Source of the DNA: Hofstenia miamia | Lineage: Eukaryota > Xenacoelomorpha > Acoela | Assembly (NCBI GenBank): GCA_004352715.1 | Contig: SCFE01000101.1 | Coordinates: forward strand, 1,554,013 to 1,618,012 | Direction of reading: 5' to 3' | DNA length: 64,000 bases | Part shown: positions 36,022 through 47,935 of the stretch, piece after piece | Numbering within the stretch: position 1 is the first letter of the stretch | Layout of the letters: each line of letters opens with the position of its first letter | Position numbers and translations under genes: made by a program | Notes under the pieces: model-generated | Told to the model about the DNA's origin: nothing | The model's input: only the letters and a program-made list of their open reading frames with translations | Database searches by the model: none

Positions 36022-36397
36022 TTCATTTGTCTGTCTTAAAATATTTTAGACTTCACTGGATCCTGTTTCTGGGGACATGTGTAGAGTTTCCAGTTCCATG
36101 GGGATACATCTGTTTCAGAGCATGTCCTCCTTGGGGTGGGGTTGTCTTGCTTGTGCCTTTCTTGTCACTACCTTTCCTTCTTCATGTGTTTGTCATTTTG
36201 ATTTGCAATTATTAGTGGCTAGCATTTTGGTGCAATTCTTGTCATTGAACCTGCATTAGATTAGGTGTAGTAGTGGTAACTGACTATATGTTGTATTAGG
36301 TTATTCACATGTATGTTTTTCTCTGTCATGGTTGCTTTTCTTACTATTGATTCCAAATTTTGAGTTAGAATGTTGGGTTGATTCTTCCTATTGTTCT

Positions 36398-36415
36398 TAT
36401 CTGTCATGGTCACCA
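36398..36415 (-). other. primer-binding site candidate
   Basis: Directly after the 5' LTR on the minus strand the sequence reads tggtgaccatgacagata. It starts with TGG, complementary to the CCA end of a tRNA, at zero spacing from the LTR. The tRNA is not assigned. Confidence 0.6.
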
Positions 36416-37554
36416 TGTAGCATCTGCTACCAAGCATTAACAGAGTTGATTATTCTTTTATATCATTGTTTCCTATAATAAGCAGGTATGGATACACTGA
36501 TAACATTTCTCTTCTTCAACATGATATATGTTATTATTAACTTTCATTAACTTTGAGTAACTCCATACTATTTAGGTATGCCATTGCCACAGTTCCTTGC
36601 CATGATTTCACCATGGCCTCTGGCCAACTCTGATCTCTGAACCAATCCACATCCATGTGCCTCCATTGTTGTTTGAGTAGTTCCAAGTCTCAGCTCAATG
36701 AAGTAACTTATGTGTTCCTTACCCTAACTCAGTGCAGCTCTCAAGGCTGGATGTAACTGACTTAATCTCAATTTGTAATATGTAATTTAGTATTTGCAAC
36801 CTGGCAGTGTCACTAGCTGCTTAATAAATATTACTTCAGCCATTACCAAAAACTATCAGCTTTAATTAACATAGATAAATAAAGTAACTAGTTACTTGCA
36901 GCTTCCTACCATACATTTAAATAATGTTACATGCATGGTCATTTTATCAGTCTATTTATGGGTCACCTAATTATATATGTAATACAAATATAACCTACAG
37001 TCCTTTCTTCATTAATCAATTATTTAATACATGCAAAAAATTGAATCAATAGTCAGCTCAATGGATTAAAACTCCTATTTGTACTCCTAACATAAATGCA
37101 GTTTCATGGCTTGGATCAAGGACCCTTGAATTGCTCCCAATGTGTGCTCAAGCCACTACTACTGCATCTACCATTTAGCTTGACATGATTTATAAGTAAG
37201 CAAACTGAATAAACTCTAAAGATAAGATTTTTAAAGAATTTACTTCAACAGTTTCCAAATTAATTCTCACTCTATTTATAGTTGAATTCAAAAAGTACCT
37301 GTTGTTTGAATTTGAATTTATTCATCTGCCAAAAATGGCTAAAAATAATGGAAGCTTTTCACACCCTTTGTTTGGTCAAATTATTCATCAACAAGTACTA
37401 ATTTGCTATCTTGTTTCTTAGTTGTATATTACAAACATAATGATGATAATTAACTTTAATTTGTTTACAATCAATAAATCATAATTCAATCTTAATAATG
37501 ACTAATCCTTTGATCTTCTCTTCTTACCAGCATTATGCCTTGGATTATGCTACA
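36416..37554 (-). repeat. 5' LTR, family 2
   Basis: Forward ends are TGTAGCAT and ATGCTACA, a perfect 8-bp inverted pair. It matches 25892-27028 throughout. Confidence 0.93.
37273..37280 (-). promoter_or_regulatory. LTR TATA box
   Basis: TATAAATA on the minus strand, about 275 nt inside the 5' LTR. The same box is kept in the other LTR (26746-26753), in the partial LTR near 5108 and at a similar place in the family-1 LTR (7860-7867), which supports a promoter role. Confidence 0.55.
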
Positions 37555-37679
37555 ATATTCAAAAAAATAATATCCACAGACAGAAGAATACCAGTTTATT
37601 TTCAGGAACCTAACATTACAAAGCAGTAAAATAGGACCAACTAATGATTCACATTAAGTCAATAACTAACCTCTTGCTC

Positions 37680-37960
37680 TTTGAGAAGCAGTTTCTTCTT
37701 CTTTTGAGTTTTCCTGTAATAAATCATACCACTTTTTTATCATTCTTTTCTCCAGTTGTCTGTCACTATAAGATAAATCAGTGGAAATAAAAATGGTACT
37801 AAATAGTTTTTCAGAAATTGCTTTTGAGAGTCCCAAACTGAATTTATTTCAATGATCACTAAACAACTCTTCTTAGTATTATATTTGCCCACTCTAAATA
37901 GATCTGTAGTATTGGGCTGTACACCTTCTCAATGGCTTTTATCTATTCAATTTGATGGTC
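37680..37960 (-). pseudogene. possible non-LTR ORF1-like RNA-binding relic
   Basis: Minus-strand reading across one frame change gives DLFRVGKYN, then LVIIEINSVWDSQKQFL, then DRQLEKRMIKKWYDLLQ. The order (R.Gk.n, lv.f.s...k..vL, .DR...er...kk...L) resembles the RNA-binding domain of ORF1 proteins of LINE-type elements. It is weak and short. The gypsy element inserted 130 bp downstream, and the RT fragment at 25373-25640 has the same strand, so both could be pieces of one older LINE. Confidence 0.35.
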
Positions 37961-38747
37961 AAGTGATGAAATATTATTTTTATCAACTTCAGGAATTCTT
38001 CAAACTCAAATCCTAATTATCATTCTGAACACTTACTTTTGGTTACAATTCAATAGAATTCTTTGTAGCTTTAACCTTGTCAGACAGATTTCAAGTGCAA
38101 TTCTGTAATACTAGATTCAACATTAACCACTTGATCACAAGATAACTTCCTCATCATTACCAAACCACAATCTACTTTTCCCAAATAACCACAGGAAAGC
38201 CACTTACACTAAAAGACATAATTTTAATACCGTCTAACATATTTGGCATGATACCAAACTAGGCACATTTCACACTGAATTGCAGATTCTTTGCTGGTTG
38301 TTGTGTTGAAAGTAGGACACAAACAATTGCTGTAAAATTTGCTCCACTGCAGGTTCTGTGTGCAGCCATTCACATAATAACTTGAAAGCTAATTAATTTG
38401 TGTACAAACAATAAGTTCAAAATTGATTGAAATGCTCAAATATAAATTTGATAAGTATGTTGAATAATTGCATTTGGGAGGAAACAAGCACCTATTGCCT
38501 CAAGTGTTGGCATTAGCTAATAAAATTTTACAGTAAAATTTTGGATGACTTCCCTAATTTCAATTGCATTCTTGGTGACGTTAGACTTGGGAAATTGACT
38601 AACATTTTAGAACTTGTTCATCTAGGACTTATTCCTTTATAATTAGATTAGACTAAATGCATATAGAATGAAATGCTCGCTTTCTCAATAGGAAATAGGA
38701 AGTTATTTTAAAAATTCGTAGTAGTAAATTACTACTAGTAATGTATT
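37961..38747. other. non-coding, nothing recognised
   Basis: No gene or repeat could be supported here. Confidence 0.4.
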
Positions 38748-38928
38748 TGGGGGTTGTGACTGCAGCTCGATGTTTGCGATCAGCTTGATAAATACAAACA
38801 GAATTTTGAAAATTTAAACATGAATACTATAATTACTTCCCAATGAAAAATAGCTTACGATAATCAAAATTTTATTTTTTTTCAAATTTTGTTCGTAATT
38901 TAATATCGAGCTGCAATCACAACCCCTG
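38748..38928. mobile_element. small MITE with CAGGGGTTGTGA-type ends
   Basis: A 181-bp unit with terminal inverted repeats of about 25 bp (ggggttgtgactgcagctcg on the left; the inverse on the right has one change near the middle). The right end reads CAGGGG when inverted, like hAT ends. No convincing target duplication is seen. Confidence 0.65.
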
Positions 38929-39148
38929 TAGTAGAGTTTATCATGAGCGCGTAAGATTATTTCGAAATTTTAGAGCTATGAAGTTCATCTGCAGGAATTA
39001 ATTTACGTTTTAGGAACGCTATATTTTTTATCCTAAGTTTGCGTATATGTGATCCTTAATAACATTTTGCATTATATCATTTAAATTTAGAGCTTTTCAA
39101 ATGATTTAATTTTTTTCACTTTCCAATGCAGTTCAATTGAGCTTTATA

Positions 39149-39508
39149 CAGACCCTTAGGCAGCATAATCACCTAACGGGGGGTCGATGCACATTTAGAA
39201 GTGGTTGATGAGAATTTCGACATTCTTTATAACAAACTAAAATTTTACCAAGTCCGTACACCATTTTATTTTTGTTGCATCCTTGGGCGTACGCGGATTT
39301 TCTAACTTGAGGTCGTCTAGCCCGCGGAAATTTTTTGAAAATACTTCAAAATAGATCTTAGAACTGCATTATTAGGAGCAATGTTACAACAATTGAATTA
39401 ACAAATTTTACTGTTAAATGCTGATTATGCTTTTAGCTTTGTTTAGGAGGGGTTGCCTCAATTTTTAGGGGAGTTCGATCCCTCCTAACCCCCGTGGCTA
39501 TGGGCCTG
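39149..39508. mobile_element. hAT-type MITE with 8-bp TSD
   Basis: A 360-bp unit starting CAGACCCTTAG and ending, inverted, CAGGCCCATAG. It is flanked by gctttata (39141-39148) and ggtttata (39509-39516), an 8-bp duplication with one mismatch. Near-terminal G-runs and ttcgatccc near 39468 recur in a related fragment starting CAGGCCCGTAG at 49407. Confidence 0.75.
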
Positions 39509-39969
39509 GGTTTATATTGTGTAGTACTATTATACTGTGGTATTGTATAAAATATTTCTTCAGGTGAAAAAGAGAAGTTTCATTTTCTTAATACGAATTC
39601 CCATTTTAGATTCTTGAAGTTTCAGTTTCATCCTTAATATTGTTTTGGTTATATATCATAAATTTATGCCAACCGTAAGTCCCACCTTGATCAGAACTGT
39701 GATTAGCATTTCTTTATATACTTTAAAATTCCAAAATATGATATAAATATGTGCTAAAAGATTAATTATGCGGTTTCATTCATTTTGATTATGGCCAAAT
39801 AACACTTATTTGTTCATTGATTTTTAAAAAATTCATTTCTGATATCCAATGTCTTCTATACAGGGATTTAAAATAATGAAATACATTATGATAATGGCTC
39901 TATTAACTCATTCATTTAATGCATTAAATGCAATTAATGAAAAATAATGACTTAATCGCCAAAGCATTT

Positions 39970-40887
39970 ATTTTGCAGTTCCTCAATAGTAGATGCAACC
40001 CAAAACGTCTTAGGTATCCAAAGAAAAATCTGACACTCCAAATTCTCAAGGGTTACAGCAAATCGTTGGTTCCCTAGGAGTAACTTGCTCTTGCTGAAGA
40101 ATATTTCAACCAAATTTAATGTTGGGGAATTTCATTAAAATCTGTTTTCAGTCCCGAAAAACGTCTTCTTTTTAATTTCTTTGTGGTAAAATGATGCGCA
40201 AAGCTGCTGTTTTCGACTTATTGGATTTCTTTGATAACCTCGTACTCATTTGGAAATAGGTCGTCCTCTGCAATTGCCTTGCAAATATTGTTCTCAAACA
40301 ATTTTGTAAAGATAATGGGTGAATCCTTGGTTAGGCATTGTTTTAATAAAGGTATAGAGTTATGCTTTTCAATGAGACTGTCAAATAGAACCCGTACTTC
40401 GCATTTTTCTGAACCTGAGTTGCGACATATATTTGTTACTGTTTTCATTACCTGATATCTGCAAGTGATTTACCCAAAATTTGAAGTGTGCGTCAATGAA
40501 ATTAATATGGTCATCTGCTCTCAATGTGGTTTCATCTATAATATGTGCAAAGGCCAAAAGTGATGGACAGCGCATTTTTGTATTGACGTTGGGAGAGACA
40601 GTATCCAGTGTTGTATATTTCCTTGTCCGCGCTCTCTCTGGAAAACAACGACAATCCTGCAATGATAATCTATTCCAACTAGCCATGCCGCGTTTGCGCT
40701 TTAACATAAGTTCTGTGGCAAATGGGAGCACTGATTGTGATTTGATTAACTCGGTTTTGTAATTTAAATGCTGGTTAATAATGTGGTTCCTTAGATTTCT
40801 GTAACCCGTCCTGCTTTTCTGCTTCCAAGTTTGACCACACTTGCATTTTTGCATGTAATTAAAAGCAACCAAAGAACGGTAATACAC
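39970..40887 (-). pseudogene. hAT-like transposase relic with BED-type finger
   Basis: Minus-strand order: an N-terminal BED-like zinc finger (KCKCGQTW...LRNHIINQH), a middle block with IDAHFKFWVNHLQ, then VLFDSLIEKHNSIPLLKQCL...SPIIFTKLFENNICKAI, then after a frameshift FSKSKLLLGNQRF and LENLECQIFL, the C-terminal dimerisation block of hAT transposases. The DDE core is mostly deleted. The same protein family occurs at 52230-53680, whose parts complement this one. A CAGGGATTTAAA start at 39861 could be a terminus, but no partner end was found. Confidence 0.68.
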
Positions 40888-41694
40888 GATCTAACTCAAT
40901 TACATAATTGCTCGGTACACAAATCACGATAAGTTGTAACGTGTATCACCCCTTCAAACTTGTCGTACAACCTGATTTCTGTGATCTAATTGCTTTTGAT
41001 TTCTCTCGTCAAACAAGTATGCCGAGTAATTAAGTTTGACAGTGTATCACCTCTTCAAACAAATGTGCCACACTTTCTCTCGCTATCACCTATTTAATAA
41101 AATTGACAATTTGTTTACATAAAGCGGTGGATAAAACTCGCAATGTCGCTGTTGCATACATTATAAAAATATTAAAAGACAATTAAATTTATTGAGATTT
41201 ATAAATATTTGCTTTGTTTGTGAACAGTTTGTTTCCCAAAAACAGGAGCCTGCGTGAAAAGGCATAAAAAGAAAGATTTATACGCATATTTTATATGTCT
41301 TTAAATTGAATCCATTATTATTATTTTGTTTACTTCTATAGCTTGTTACTAGATTTTTTAAAGTCTAATAAATATTTTAACTAAAATATATCTACAAGGG
41401 GGGGTGCAAATGTATGTATGCAGTATGTAAATTATTGACATCTCATTGAATTGAAGGCTACATACCTAAAAGTAAAAATGCATATACTTTCAGTCTTTTG
41501 TTTTTATTAATTAAATTTCCTTTCGATTAAAGTGCATGTACTTTAAATCATTTCTTTTTATTTTTTCAAATTGGCAATTTAACAATGCCTGGGCATTTAA
41601 CAACTGGTTTGGGCACTTAGCAAATCTGATTAATTTGTTTATTTTTCGTAAAGTAATAATATTTCATGTACAATTCAGTTATTCCTATTTTCAG
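40888..41694. other. upstream region of the aminopeptidase gene
   Basis: No coding frame is supported. It should hold the promoter and possibly a 5' non-coding exon of the downstream gene. Two similar segments with gtgtatcacc(c/t)cttcaaac occur at about 40942 and 41043. Confidence 0.4.
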
Positions 41695-44600
41695 TCAGTT
41701 CAGTATGCAGTCTGTTGGCTGGTTCCCCTGCAAATTGACACATTCTTCAGAGTATCAAAGTGGCCCAGTTCTTATTGTGGCACACGATGTTAACACTTTA
41801 CCAGAATCTCTCGATAATATCCGGACGTGTATAAATAAATTAATTTCTCATGATGCTGCTGCTAAAAGTGATGTTACAGTACAACCTTTTATAGAAAGTA
41901 CTTTAATATTTTCACCAGTAAAGTCTGTTTCATCAGACTATGATGATGTGCGGCGATATTCTGAGGCTGCTCTTGCTGGTATTAAGCGTGCTATTAAAGC
42001 TGGTATCTCAGAAAATTTGTCACTTTATGTTCAACCATGTGAGCGGTTTCCTAACTCCGTTCAAGTATGACAATTTTTCTTATGAATACGATTTATTTGA
42101 CATTTTGCTTAGGTTGCTTTGTTGGGCGCATTAGAAGCACTATACATCTCATACGACCTGCGAGCATCAAAAGCTCCAAATTCAAAACTGAGTTCTCTTA
42201 ACGTTTTATTAAATGGCTCGGATGAATTACTTAATACGGCTAAAGCACTGTTTCAAGGTCTTATTGTTTCGAAAGATATCGGTGGAGGAGATCCAGAGAT
42301 GATGGCACCACCAAGAATGGCGAAGTATGTAGAAACATTATTTAGGGATGATCCGTCCATCAAAATTACAGTTGAAAATGATAAAAGTACTTTGCAATCC
42401 AAGTACCCGTTGTTGGCTGCTGTTGATCGAGCAGCTATTGAAGTAATATTATTTTCTATATATCAGTGTTATTTTAAACTATAGGTTCCTCGACATGCTG
42501 CGCAAATTGTTACATTGGAATACAATCCATCAGATGGAAATATAGAACGTACCTTATTTCTTGTGGGAAAGGGCGTCTCGATGGATACGGGTGGACTTAA
42601 CATTAAAATTCAAGGACTGATGAGAGGTATGGCATTTGACAAATGTGGTGCTGGGGTAGCAGCTGGTGTTGTTGAAGTTGCTAGAAAATTAAAAGTTAAA
42701 GGCGTTAAAGTATTTTCATTTTTCTAATTTCTAATTTGGTATAATTTCCATTTAGGTTATTGCTCGGCTTTGTTGCGTTCGGAACTCTGTAAGTGCAACT
42801 GCTTACTCTACAGATGAAATTGTTACTGGCGCTTCTGGCTTACGTGTGAGAGTTTTAAATACTGATGCTGAGGGGCGAATGGCAATGGCCGACCCTCTTT
42901 TTTACACTAAGAACGATGCATTAAATGCTAAAGATCCTACTATAATTACTATTGCTACTTTAACTGGGCATGCCATTCAATCTTTTGGGGAATACACAGT
43001 TATAATGGCGAATGAGCCCGCTCAGTCAATTGCTTCGCAAATTTATGATTGTGGAGAATTTTTTGGTGATCCAATGGAGGTATTTATTTTTCTTTCGTAA
43101 CTTACGAAATATGCTTTGTTGCTCTGATCATATTGTCACTGCCTTAAATATATTTTTGAAATATCAATCCTTCCAAACACACACTTATTAGCAATAGCCT
43201 TTGTCTTGGGAATGAGTTTTAACAATAATGAAAAATTATTGCTGCTTTAAATGTTATCATTTGCCAAACCTTTACTGAATTCCAACATCAGCAATGGATT
43301 GCACTTTGCAAACATCACCTTTGGTGGACCGCTGTTGAATATGCCAATAATTTTCGCTATATTTCAACTATACTTTTTATTCACGTTTTACAAACTAAAA
43401 TTGAAGCTTTGAAATCTTTCAGTCCTTTGAGTGAATCGGTCAACTTCTAGCAGGCAACATCAATCAGTGTATTCGAGCTTGAGGTTCGTCAAATTCATTT
43501 CACTGGGTGAAAAGAGAGTCAAAGTCGAAACCTGGCCAGTCCCAGCCGGCAATGCTGAAAAAAGTGGTTTATGCTAAAACTCAATTAGCATGAAGGGTTA
43601 AAATACATGTCTAATAGCTGCAACCGCAATTGCATGGATTTGATTGATAGTAAACTATCACAAAATATCAATTTTTGTTAGTTGCATTGATTTGACTTGG
43701 AAATTTCAATTTTTATACCAAGATATTTTATGGGGGTGGGGAAACGTTTATTTTGACCCTCCACTCGTCGCGGTCAGATGAAAGAATTATTGCTAGTATA
43801 ATCCTCAAAATGTTTCAACATAAAAGTATCAATAACAACGATACACAAATCAGTAAAGAAACACAAAAATTCGAATTTTAAAGATTCAAGTGTTGCACTG
43901 CTTATATTGTTCCTTAAATCTGTCAGTGTTTTTCCACCCTCGCTATTAATAGTGACTCGCAATCCACCCGACCCGGTCAGTTTTTGACCCGTTTCCCATA
44001 TATACATATATATTCTAAATATATTAATTCAAGTATTTTGGTACTTTCAAATTTATTCTTTACTGTTATAAATGACGTTTTGTCAAAATATAACTTAATC
44101 AAATTTTGGTATGAGTTCCCTTCTTGACCAAATTTCTGGGAATTTTTTATTTTTAATGTATTAAAATGCATCATCAATCAATTTGAGGTTGGCGACGTTC
44201 ACATTTTCGACAGTGGTGGTGTAATAACTCAAATTTTAGATGCACCAGCTTTGACGACTACTCAAATGTGATATTCTCATGATAGGCATGAAATTTAGCT
44301 CACCCTGTGATCAGTACTAGTCTGTGTTATTACACCTAACTTGTATCACACTATAAAAGTTCGCCCATGCAGTATGAGGCTTTGGAGTATCCTTACTAGC
44401 ATGTATTAATGCGCTCTGTTTCGCCTAGCACTGTAATGTTCAAGTCTACTCTATCCCTTAAACAAATTCTTTGGCTTCAAATCAATTCAATTATTTATTT
44501 CGAATTTCCTTAACAAAGCTTGGGATTTTTAGTGTGTAATTGAGAAACTACTTAGCAAAGTTTACACTGAATTTTACAGGTTCCACAGGCATAAACTAAA

Positions 44601-46500
44601 TTTAGTTTTCTTAAATCTTATTTGTCGAATTAGTTTATACTATATAGGCTGACTGTTTTATCACGTTCGAGTCAGATCATTAGAATCCCTTTTCAGTTGT
44701 TATTAGTTTGCCAAGTGACACATTTTCTTAAAATTGCTGAGTGGTTGCTGTGCAATTTTGAGACTAAATGTCAATAAATGTTAAACAAATGTGTTGCTGT
44801 TGCTATGCAATACATTAATAGATTTATATTCTCTTTGAAAATGACATCCATTTTTTGCTATAACTAAGCAAATGAAATGTAATGTTTGGTGGCTATAATA
44901 GTTTTAAACTAGTGCACTTAATTGGGTAATATGAAATTATTTATAAATCAGCAAACTTTTACTTTTTGCACTAAATTCTTTGTCTAAAATGCTGGAAACC
45001 ATTTGATATCTTTGGAAATCATGCAAGGGGATGTGTTTGAGATGACGAGTGCTTTGTGGCACATGCCAGATTGAGTTTTAATCTTCAACATTGCCTCCAA
45101 AACTGCTTTATCTCCTGTTTTAACGAAGTCAAATTTGATAAACTCTCGTTTAATGGTTGGAGATGTTGATCTTTAGAGCGTTTTTGCTCATTTGATATAA
45201 CAGAAATTAAATTCTTTCAACTTTCAGCTATTAATTTTGCTGGTAAAATTTCTGATGATCCCCATATTTCCAAAATATACTGATTCTTCTGCTTCTATTT
45301 GCATTGATTTTCCATTATCGGTCTGCAGGTGGTGGTTTTTGCAGATCTGTTTCTCATCTGATGCAACAGCTTTCTGTTTTACAACGAAGTAATGGCACAC
45401 CACTTCTCTCAAAAATACATTATTTAAAGCTTTTTATTGATGTTTAACATTGCTATGCAGACAAGTTTACCTCAACGCTTTCCATCTTATATTTATCTCA
45501 TTTATTACAAAGAAAAAGAACATGGTTTGTTATTAAATCTAAAGAAAATCACATTCAATACAGCCATCCTAATTTAAAAACAATAGTTTATACAAAATTT
45601 TAAGTTTTATCTTAAATTTATATATCTCTTTCTTTGCGGATATATATTTGTAAATTTTAATAGTATTTTTAATTGTAATTTTCATTTGTTATAATGGATT
45701 TAAATGTACAATATATACAAATGTTAAGGCAGAGATCAATTTAGTTTTCTGTAAATATTGAGTCGAATTAGTGTATACTAAATACGTGTAGTGTTTTATC
45801 ACGTTTGAGTAAGATCGATATATTCTTTTATCACTTGTAATTTGTTTGCCAAGTGACATGTTTTTCTTAGAATATTAATGAGTGTGTGCTGTGTAATTTT
45901 GAGACTAAATGCGATTAAATATAAAACAAATGCGTAGTGCTATGCGTCAATGTCTTTGATAATAACATCCGTTTTGATATAAATTTGCTAATTATTAGTA
46001 ATATTTGGTGGTTATACTAGGATAAAAAAATTCCAATAAATTGGGGTACTATGCAATAATTTATTTTTGTCAGACCAGTAATCTATTACTTGCTACAATT
46101 AATTGCAATGAAATTAGATTTTTTTCGATACCAAAGTTAAGTTAGATATCAATGAATTGTCTCATTCTAGATTTTTAAATAAATTAATTTTTCTACTATG
46201 TGATCAGTTGGATTTTAATAGGTTTCGCGACTTCGCCGTGAAGACTTCGATGCCACAAAGGGTGTGACTGATAGTGAAGATATTATGCAGATTGGGCCGG
46301 CTTCTCGCAAAGGTAAGCGGGGTCATCAGTTTGCTGCTGCTTTCTTGACACGTGTTTCTACTTTGGACGGAAACGGAAATAATTCGGAGCATCCCATTCC
46401 TTATGTGCATCTTGATATAGCAGGCGTAATGGAATCATCGGAGTTTGTTGTTACTGGCAGACCTGTTGTTGCTATCAGTGAAACCTTTTTTCTTTCATAA
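41695..46500 (+). CDS. M17 leucyl aminopeptidase (W07G4.4-like), five exons
   Basis: Cytosolic metallo-aminopeptidase of family M17, which removes N-terminal residues from peptides using two metal ions. Exons: 41695-42064, 42113-42442, 42485-42709, 42756-43079, 46222-46500, all joined by GT-AG introns of 48, 42, 46 and 3142 bp. Translation from ATG 41705 gives about 505 residues, the usual family length. Catalytic and metal residues are all present: GKGVSMDTGGLNIK (Lys259, Asp264, Lys271), FDKCG (Asp282) and the signature NTDAEGR (Asp342, Glu344, Arg346). The C-terminus ends PVVAISETFFLS. The wording of the exon-4/5 region (VRNS, ATLTGH, YVHLDIAG) is closest, from memory, to the nematode W07G4.4 type. 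A 5' exon upstream of 41695 is possible because a good acceptor precedes it. It is the only intact host gene in the window. Confidence 0.93.
43080..46221 (+). other. last intron of the aminopeptidase gene (3.1 kb)
   Basis: Starts GTATTT and ends TTTTAATAG. It is about 65 times longer than the other introns. It contains a diverged internal duplication: about 44590-44960 against about 45735-46060 (shared ttttatcacgtt, gtttgccaagtgaca and ttttgagactaaatg). No coding sequence is supported in it; an open frame at 43774-44007 (-) is unrecognised. Confidence 0.8.
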
Positions 46501-46577
46501 ATAGTTTTGAAATACATTATCTATTTTTTATTTTATCATGATGTCTCTTAATAATTATTATACTGATATCGTCATTT

Positions 46578-46618
<41 letters not shown>

Positions 46619-47198
46619 TGATTCTAAGCTTGGAAGTTCCACCCTCTCCCCACGTTTATTAAAAATTCAAAAATTTTCCACCTCCCCGTTTATTCTGCAC
46701 CTGAAAGTAGGCAAGCGTGTTGTAGAGTTTTTGGGTTTTAAAGAATGCAGTTCATCATCTAGAGGTAGTAAATGATACTGCAGAAAAACGTTTAAAGCTG
46801 ATAGATTTTAGGCAACTTATAACAATTGAACAACAAATGCAATATCTGCTTCAAGTGGTTTAAGACTATCAGAAATACAAGCACTCTTATGTTTCTAACC
46901 CAATAAAAATTTTTAAATTTATTCTGATTTGATGGATTTGTTTATACTGATTTTTCTGGATATAGGAAAAAATGAATATTGTCAAATTAGACCTTTTAAG
47001 GAGCTTTAAGTGTGCCTCTTGTTACACATTACGGATGCTATCAAAATGAACAAATTTTCAATTTATTAGCGCGACCTATAAAAATTTTGACTTAAAATTG
47101 AACACAAATAGTTTTTATGTTAAGATGAACCATATGAACGAGTGTCTTAATAAAATTTGTAAAAAAATTCTGCCTCAGTTGGCAACACCTTAATATAT
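46501..47198. other. 3' flank of the aminopeptidase gene with (TA)n
   Basis: A (AT)n run lies at 46579-46614. Short repeated segments with ccccacgtttatt / ccccgtttatt occur at 46655 and 46695. No gene is seen. A 3-N mark ends the stretch. Confidence 0.5.
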
Positions 47199-47201
47199 NN
47201 N

Positions 47202-47922
47202 TTGATCTTGACTTGAACCAAACATAATAGAAATGCGATGGTTAGCTTTGATTGAGTGTTCCTCATTCTGGCTTTGAATGCTTTCCATCAAATAGTGTTT
47301 ATCATAATGAACATCTGCAAGCAAGGAACATACCAGGCTGTTAGAGGCAAACTGTGAGGAAAGAAATACTGCGGGTGCCATGAGAGCAGTGCAAGGCAAA
47401 CCTATACCACAAAGTTTTGGAGGAAGTCTGGCTTGAGAAAGACTTGTGACATTTAAGGCAACGTTAGTAATATTCGGAAACTATATATAAAACTTATATC
47501 CTTGAATCCTTCAGTGATCACGCAATCTGTATTTATATTAAACTCTGTCCCAATTAATAAGTAAACCGGTTTTTAGGAAAATGAGGTAGTATGATATAAA
47601 TACATGTATAATTTCAAGTTTTTATTTTCATTTTTTTTATATCCACAAGATTGTAAACTATCTAATTCGAGCCAAAACCATGGTATTTACGCTATAATAA
47701 AACCCCAATTATTTATATAAAACTTTACTTATTAACTGGGACAGAGTTTAGTACAATTCAAGTTAAGCTTTCCAAATTTAAAACTAATTTTTCTAGGGAT
47801 TTCAAAAAATTTTGCGATGTGATGGAAAGTTTACTTAAAAATGTTCCTTTCGACTATATCTTTACTCCAAATTCTGGTTCCCACATTTTAAATTACATTG
47901 CGGCACAGATCTATCAAATCCT
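47202..47922. repeat. 721-bp duplicate of 48206-48926, probable assembly artefact
   Basis: Identical by eye to 48206-48926 over the whole length and bounded by NNN (47199-47201) and N (47923). Perfect identity between marks of unknown sequence points to a contig placed twice. Confidence 0.85.
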
Positions 47923-47935
47923 NCTTATGTTATTC

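Larger units (their letters stand above)
25892..37554 (-). mobile_element. Ty3/gypsy LTR retrotransposon, family 2, complete span
   Basis: About 11.7 kb. Two LTRs of 1137 and 1139 bp bound, in minus-strand order: PBS, gag, protease, RT, RNase H, integrase, minisatellite linker, ORF3, PPT. The gene order with integrase after RNase H defines Ty3/gypsy. A 4-bp ATAT lies on both sides (25888-25891 and 37555-37558) as a probable target duplication. The LTRs differ visibly, by roughly one base in ten by eye, and most frames carry stops, so the insertion is old and inactive. The length is large for the superfamily mainly because of ORF3 and long LTRs. Confidence 0.93.

Noticed and set aside
37687-37771. 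Possible minus-strand host exon with good acceptor and donor
   Set aside because: The upstream 'intron' also codes in a compatible way, and together they resemble a LINE ORF1 RNA-binding domain, so a retroelement relic is more likely.
38740-38936. 8-bp target duplication for the small MITE
   Set aside because: The flanks aatgtatt and tagtagag do not match, so only the inverted ends are claimed.
39861-39880. CAGGGATTTAAA as the left terminus of the hAT-like relic
   Set aside because: No inverse partner end was found on the other side of the relic.
43774-44007. 77-codon frame in the last aminopeptidase intron
   Set aside because: No motif recognised and no splice or promoter context.
46480-46500. 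A splice donor at the end of aminopeptidase exon 5
   Set aside because: Reading through to ETFFLS and a stop gives a natural family-length C-terminus, so no further exon is needed.
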